This document shows, piece after piece, positions 6,974 to 9,780 of a DNA stretch of 9,780 nt. The notes under the pieces were generated by a model. The model did no database searches, was not told the origin of the DNA, and worked only from the letters and a program-made list of their open reading frames with translations. The position numbers and the translations under genes were made by a program. Numbering within the stretch: the stretch's first letter is position 1; every line of letters begins with the position of its first letter. The DNA lies in contig JAFNUQ010000120.1 in assembly GCA_017383945.1 (NCBI GenBank), forward strand, positions 1 through 9,780. Direction: 5' to 3'. The DNA comes from Bacteroidales bacterium (lineage in GTDB: Bacteria > Bacteroidota > Bacteroidia > Bacteroidales > UBA932).

Positions 6974-6981
6974 CAAATGTA
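6974..6981 (-). promoter_or_regulatory. -7 box of the dnaX-lptB-cmk-ispH operon
   Basis: On the minus strand TACATTTG is a perfect match to TAnnTTTG, ending only six bases before the dnaX ATG at 6967. The transcription start would fall at or within a few bases of the ATG, so the transcript would be leaderless or nearly so. No convincing TTTG -33 element is seen at 19-21 nt spacing; the best there is GTTC. The alternative TTG start at 6976 lies inside this box, which argues against that start. Confidence 0.5.
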
Positions 6982-6993
6982 ATGATTAATTCG

Positions 6994-7001
6994 TAACTTT
7001 G
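6994..7001 (+). promoter_or_regulatory. -7 box of the secreted-protein/methyltransferase operon
   Basis: TAACTTTG is a perfect TAnnTTTG match on the + strand, ending four bases before the GTG start at 7006. Transcription would begin around 7005-7008, implying no untranslated leader. No TTTG-like -33 box is visible at the right distance. That position (about 6970-6976) overlaps the -7 box of the opposing dnaX promoter. Confidence 0.45.
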
Positions 7002-7005
7002 AACC

Positions 7006-7779
7006 GTGAAGAATATTGCAAAACATATTTTTATTTTACTGGCTTTCCTGCTATGTACCCTCGAAGCGTTTCCTCAGGGGAAGGTATATACACGCAAGGC
7101 AAAGCTTGAGGATTTCCCTATCAGTACAACTAAAGTCGTAATAGACGGCAACTCATTTCTAGGCATCGCGCTGAGGGAAGAAATCGCCCTCAGATGGAGG
7201 ATTTCCCCTTATGAGCACTGCACTCCTCAAGAGTATGACCAGCTCAAGACCAACCATAGCTACTACTTCATCAATCTCATAGAGGAGGAGGGCATCGCTT
7301 TTCTTGTGCTCACCAAGGGAGGTAAAGAGGAAGACAGTGATCAATTCAAGAGGCCATTTGAGGTGGTTAGGGTTCCGTTTGCAAGCGTCGGAGATCCAAG
7401 CGGAAGAGAGCTCATATTTATGGGCGCTTTTGTTGACATACTTCAGATATTTGTCGAGGACGCAATGCTTGCAGATCAGGTTGCATATAGCGGATTGAAA
7501 CATTACAATAGCACAAAACTCTCTCACAAAGTCATTTATCTTGACCCCGAGAAGGCTGACGAGCAATATCTGAACAACACCCCTGGAACACTGGTCGGAA
7601 TCTGCATCTCGCCGACAGAAATCAGCAAGAGAAGCTATTGCTACAAGATGCTCATCACAGCTGACAGCCACGAGCTATATTACTACAAGAAATTCAAGTA
7701 TAGAGGCTCAAAGGATGCAGCTTTTACCGATTCAGAAATAAAGCAATTCATAAACAGAGATGGAATCATCGCTCAATAA
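7006..7779 (+). CDS. Conserved secreted Bacteroidales protein of unknown function
   Basis: 257 residues, not assignable to a known function. A signal peptide is clear: MKNIAKH, then a hydrophobic core (8-18), with cleavage likely near LEAFPQ|G (19-25). Export to the periplasm or outer surface is therefore expected. The mature part starts VYTRKAKLEDFPISTTKVV (27-45). It continues with RWRISPYEHCTPQEYDQLK (63-81), alternating strand-like blocks (YYFINLI, IAFLVLTKGG) and an amphipathic helix around 140-160. The tail is rich in aromatic and basic residues (YYYKKFKYRG, 225-234). I recall similar proteins with the TRKA-x-L-x-DF and WRISPYE-x-CT motifs in other Bacteroidales, always uncharacterised. 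The start is GTG at 7006: the in-frame codon two positions upstream is a stop (TGA 7000-7002), and no later start would keep the signal peptide. It overlaps the methyltransferase gene by 20 nt. Confidence 0.85.
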   Translation: MKNIAKHIFILLAFLLCTLEAFPQGKVYTRKAKLEDFPISTTKVVIDGNSFLGIALREEIALRWRISPYEHCTPQEYDQLKTNHSYYFINLIEEEGIAFLVLTKGGKEEDSDQFKRPFEVVRVPFASVGDPSGRELIFMGAFVDILQIFVEDAMLADQVAYSGLKHYNSTKLSHKVIYLDPEKADEQYLNNTPGTLVGICISPTEISKRSYCYKMLITADSHELYYYKKFKYRGSKDAAFTDSEIKQFINRDGIIAQ

Positions 7780-8407
7780 ATATCTCAAGGCACATAGCTC
7801 TGTCCCATCTGAAATGCTCTCTTGGCTTGAGAAGCAGACTCACCTGCGCACCAACTACGGAAGAATGCTTTCCGGAAGCGTACAAGGAGAGCTGCTCAAG
7901 CTACTGGTAGAGATTTCCGGCGCACAAAGGATACTTGAGATCGGTTCTTTTACAGGCTATTCAAGTACTTGCATGGCTCTAGGGCTCAAAGAGGATGGCA
8001 GCATCGATGCTCTTGAGCTCAACGATGAGCTTGAGGACTTAATGAGAGAGGCTTGGGAAAAAGCCGGAGTGGAGGACAAGATCAATCTTCACATCGGAGA
8101 TGCCAGCAAGACATTGGAAAGTTTTGCCGACAGGCTGCACTACTATGATTTTGTCTTTATTGATGCCAACAAGAGAGAATACAGCAGATACTACGATCTA
8201 GTATTTCCTCTAGTAAAAGTGGGCGGCATCATCGTAGCTGACGATGTACTCTGGGATGGCAAGGTATTGGAGGAGAACCCATCCAAAGATGCTCAGACTC
8301 AAGGCCTTCTGCATTTCAACGACATGGTAGCAGAAGACCGCCGCGTTGAAAAGGTAATGATACCTCTACGCGACGGCCTTACTATTATTGTCAAGAAATC
8401 TGATTAA
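7760..8407 (+). CDS. SAM-dependent O-methyltransferase (COMT/CCoAOMT-like)
   Basis: A class I methyltransferase of the metal-dependent catechol/caffeoyl-CoA O-methyltransferase type, 215 residues, cytoplasmic. Order of motifs: GRMLSGSVQGELLKLLV (34-50), which caps the active site in this family; SAM-binding motif I ILEIGSFTGYSS (58-69); acidic E86 for the ribose; IGDASKTL (112-119) for adenine; FVFIDANKREY (131-141), whose D135 is a metal ligand; and GGIIVADDVLWDGKV (155-169), giving D161 and D162. Substrate is unknown; related enzymes methylate catechols or other vicinal diols. It shares 20 nt with the upstream secreted-protein gene, so the two are co-transcribed, though one product is exported and the other is not. 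Its TAA shares the TTAA at 8404-8407 with the stop of the opposing response regulator. Confidence 0.92.
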   Translation: MESSLNKYLKAHSSVPSEMLSWLEKQTHLRTNYGRMLSGSVQGELLKLLVEISGAQRILEIGSFTGYSSTCMALGLKEDGSIDALELNDELEDLMREAWEKAGVEDKINLHIGDASKTLESFADRLHYYDFVFIDANKREYSRYYDLVFPLVKVGGIIVADDVLWDGKVLEENPSKDAQTQGLLHFNDMVAEDRRVEKVMIPLRDGLTIIVKKSD

Positions 8408-9549
8408 AGATTTACAAAATCCTCGACGTTTTTTGGTGTAACGACTTCATCTCCCAAGATGAGCAGTCGGTCTACGACGTTGTCCAGCTCTCTGATATTG
8501 CCCGGCCAGGTTTTATTGCAAAGCAGTTCCACTGCCTCTTTTGAGAAACTACGGGCACGTCCGCCTTCTGTATATTTCTCAATAAAATGCTGCACCAGGA
8601 TCGGAATATCCTCCTTGCGCTGGTCAAGAGAAGGTACCTCTACAATAATAACGCTCAGACGATGATAAAGGTCCTCACGGAAGCGTCCTTCAGCGATCTC
8701 CTTTCTGAGGTCTTTGTTGGTTGCTGCAATCACTCGCACATCCACTACGATATCCTTATCCGAGCCCACTCTTGAAAGCTTCTTTTCCTGAAGAACTCTC
8801 AGTACTTTAGCCTGAGCGGCAAGAGACATATCACCAATCTCATCAAGGAAAAGCGTACCGCCTTCTGCCTGCTCAAACTTGCCCTTATGCTGCTTGATAG
8901 CAGAGGTAAACGAACCTTTCTCGTGTCCAAAGAGCTCACTCTCAATGAGTTCGCTTGGTATCGCAGCACAATTCACCTCAATGAAAGGGTTGGCACTTCT
9001 AAGACTCTGCTGATGAAGATTTCTTGCAACAAGCTCTTTTCCAGATCCGTTAGGACCGGTAATCAGGACCCTCGCATCAGTAGGCGCAACCTTGGAAATA
9101 ATATCGCGAATCTTCTGTATCGGGGCAGATTTTCCGATCATATCAGCACCATAGACTTTCTTCTTCAGAGCCTTATTCTGCGTGGTAAGGATAGTACGTT
9201 CCCCGGCATTTTTAATCGTAATCAGGACTCTATTGAGGTCAAGAGGCTTCTGAATAAAATCAAATGCGCCCTTTTTAATGCACTCAACAGCAGTATCGAT
9301 ATCTCCGTGTCCTGAAATCATGACTACAGCGGCATCGATGCCCATTGAGTTGATTTTCTCAAGGACCTCAATGCCATCCATACCAGGCATCTTAATATCA
9401 CAGAAGATTACATCAAATTTCTCTTTCTCGACTATAGACAAGGCCACAATCCCGTCTTCTGCAGTCTCTACGCTATACCCCTCGTCACAAAGAATCTCCT
9501 TGAGGGAGTTGCGTATCGATCTTTCATCGTCTACAATAAGTACTCTCAT
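8404..9549 (-). CDS. Sigma-54-dependent response regulator lacking a DNA-binding domain
   Basis: An NtrC-type two-component regulator of 381 residues, which should remodel sigma-54 RNA polymerase when phosphorylated. The receiver domain (1-115) has acidic D7/D8, phosphoacceptor D51 in [12 protein letters not shown]79 and K101. The AAA+ domain (about 137-365) has Walker A GPNGSGKE (165-172), Walker [10 protein letters not shown] (232-240), arginine-finger region FREDLYHRL (290-298) and sensor 2 WPGNIREL (348-355). The sigma-54 contact loop reads GSFTSA (212-217) instead of GAFTGA. The protein stops about 15 residues after the AAA+ lid, where a Fis-type helix-turn-helix normally follows. Similar HTH-less proteins exist in Bacteroidota, and FlgR of Helicobacter works without one, so this is probably natural. 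No partner histidine kinase is in the window. A sigma-54 promoter lies directly upstream. Confidence 0.94.
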   Translation of the reverse strand: MRVLIVDDERSIRNSLKEILCDEGYSVETAEDGIVALSIVEKEKFDVIFCDIKMPGMDGIEVLEKINSMGIDAAVVMISGHGDIDTAVECIKKGAFDFIQKPLDLNRVLITIKNAGERTILTTQNKALKKKVYGADMIGKSAPIQKIRDIISKVAPTDARVLITGPNGSGKELVARNLHQQSLRSANPFIEVNCAAIPSELIESELFGHEKGSFTSAIKQHKGKFEQAEGGTLFLDEIGDMSLAAQAKVLRVLQEKKLSRVGSDKDIVVDVRVIAATNKDLRKEIAEGRFREDLYHRLSVIIVEVPSLDQRKEDIPILVQHFIEKYTEGGRARSFSKEAVELLCNKTWPGNIRELDNVVDRLLILGDEVVTPKNVEDFVNL

Positions 9550-9575
9550 AAGCTAAATATTAACGTCAATCTTCA

Positions 9576-9592
9576 AGCGAGTTTCGTGCCAA
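9576..9592 (-). promoter_or_regulatory. Near-consensus sigma-54 (-24/-12) promoter
   Basis: On the minus strand TTGGCACG (9592-9585), a 4-nt spacer AAAC (9584-9581) and TCGCT (9580-9576) align with the consensus YTGGCACG-N4-TTGCW. There is a single mismatch, C for the second T of TTGCW. The invariant GG and GC doublets are present with canonical spacing. The start would be near 9565, giving a leader of about 15 nt before the ATG at 9549 of a sigma-54 activator gene. The element lies in the 46-bp gap after the metG stop. This implies the regulator gene is itself sigma-54 controlled. Confidence 0.65.
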
Positions 9593-9595
9593 AGA

Positions 9596-9780
9596 TTATC
9601 CAATCTGGGCTCCGTTATTAAGACACTCCTGAGGAGTGATGAAACGCATCTTGCCGTCACCCTGCTTTGCCATCAAAATCATACCCTTGCTCTCGATGCC
9701 ACGGATCTTGCGAGGCTGGAGGTTTGCAAGGATACAGATCTGCTTGCCAACCATATCTTCAGGACTATAGAATTCGGCTA
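9596..9780 (-). CDS. metG: Methionine--tRNA ligase, C-terminal part (cut by window edge)
   Basis: Charges tRNA-Met with methionine in the cytoplasm. Only the last 60 residues and the stop (TAA, 9598-9596) are in the window. They form the C-terminal tRNA-binding OB-fold domain (Trbp111/EMAP-II type) found appended to many bacterial MetRS. Recognisable blocks are GKQICILANLQPRKIRG and ESKGMILMAK, followed by DGKMRFITPQE and a short C-terminal end. The reading frame is open to the window edge. The stand-alone proteins of this fold (CsaA, Trbp111) and the PheT N-terminal domain are alternatives, but the motif wording fits MetG of Bacteroidales best. It is upstream of the response regulator on the same strand, 46 bp apart. 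Confidence 0.88.
   Translation of the reverse strand, partial: AEFYSPEDMVGKQICILANLQPRKIRGIESKGMILMAKQGDGKMRFITPQECLNNGAQIG

Noticed and set aside
6968..6976. TTG start of dnaX giving three extra N-terminal residues
   Set aside because: The TTG lies within the predicted -7 box, and the conserved N-terminus begins at ATG 6967.
7159..7671. 170-codon open frame on the minus strand
   Set aside because: Lies wholly inside the secreted-protein gene, has no recognisable domain or signal, and looks like a shadow of the codon pattern of the + strand gene.
8396..8413. Dyad AAATCT-GATTAA-AGATTT around the convergent stops
   Set aside because: Only 6 AT-rich base pairs and no U-tract directly after it; too weak to call a bidirectional terminator.

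Overview
The window reads as a chromosomal segment of a Bacteroidota bacterium, most likely Bacteroidales. The evidence is: TAnnTTTG-type -7 promoter boxes before several genes; few Shine-Dalgarno sites; an AT-rich leader before the SPFH gene; a Bacteroidales-type SPFH/Arc pair; a cytidylate kinase with the P-loop GYSSTGKS; and a conserved Bacteroidales secreted protein of unknown function. Almost everything is coding, genes are tightly packed, and no mobile element, CRISPR array, tRNA or rRNA is visible. There is no gene-free stretch longer than about 110 bases.

Layout. (1) 1-519 (+): elongation factor P, cut at its 5' end by the window edge, closed by a strong intrinsic terminator (538-574). 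(2) 624-2858 (+): a three-gene unit of a membrane SPFH/band-7 protein, a 60-residue ribbon-helix-helix (Arc-like) protein and a secreted alpha/beta hydrolase. Its promoter starts inside the preceding terminator, and a perfect 7+7 dyad (588-604) sits on the expected transcription start. (3) 2842-6967 (-): the operon dnaX-lptB-cmk-ispH with junctions of 6 nt, 5 nt and a 1-nt overlap, joining replication, LPS transport, nucleotide and isoprenoid functions. (4) 7006-8407 (+): a secreted protein of unknown function and a SAM-dependent O-methyltransferase overlapping by 20 nt, divergent from dnaX. (5) 8404-9780 (-): a sigma-54-type response regulator without a DNA-binding domain, preceded by the 3' end of metG.

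Most of the content is housekeeping, and I see no clear unknown multi-gene system. The signals most worth following are regulatory: a near-consensus sigma-54 (-24/-12) promoter directly before the sigma-54 activator gene, suggesting autoregulation; the dyad at the SPFH/RHH operon promoter, a possible operator for the operon's own RHH protein; and a 38-bp divergent region whose two -7 boxes would give nearly leaderless transcripts for dnaX and the secreted protein. The EF-P tip also carries PGKGP, the loop associated with EF-Ps that work without lysine modification.
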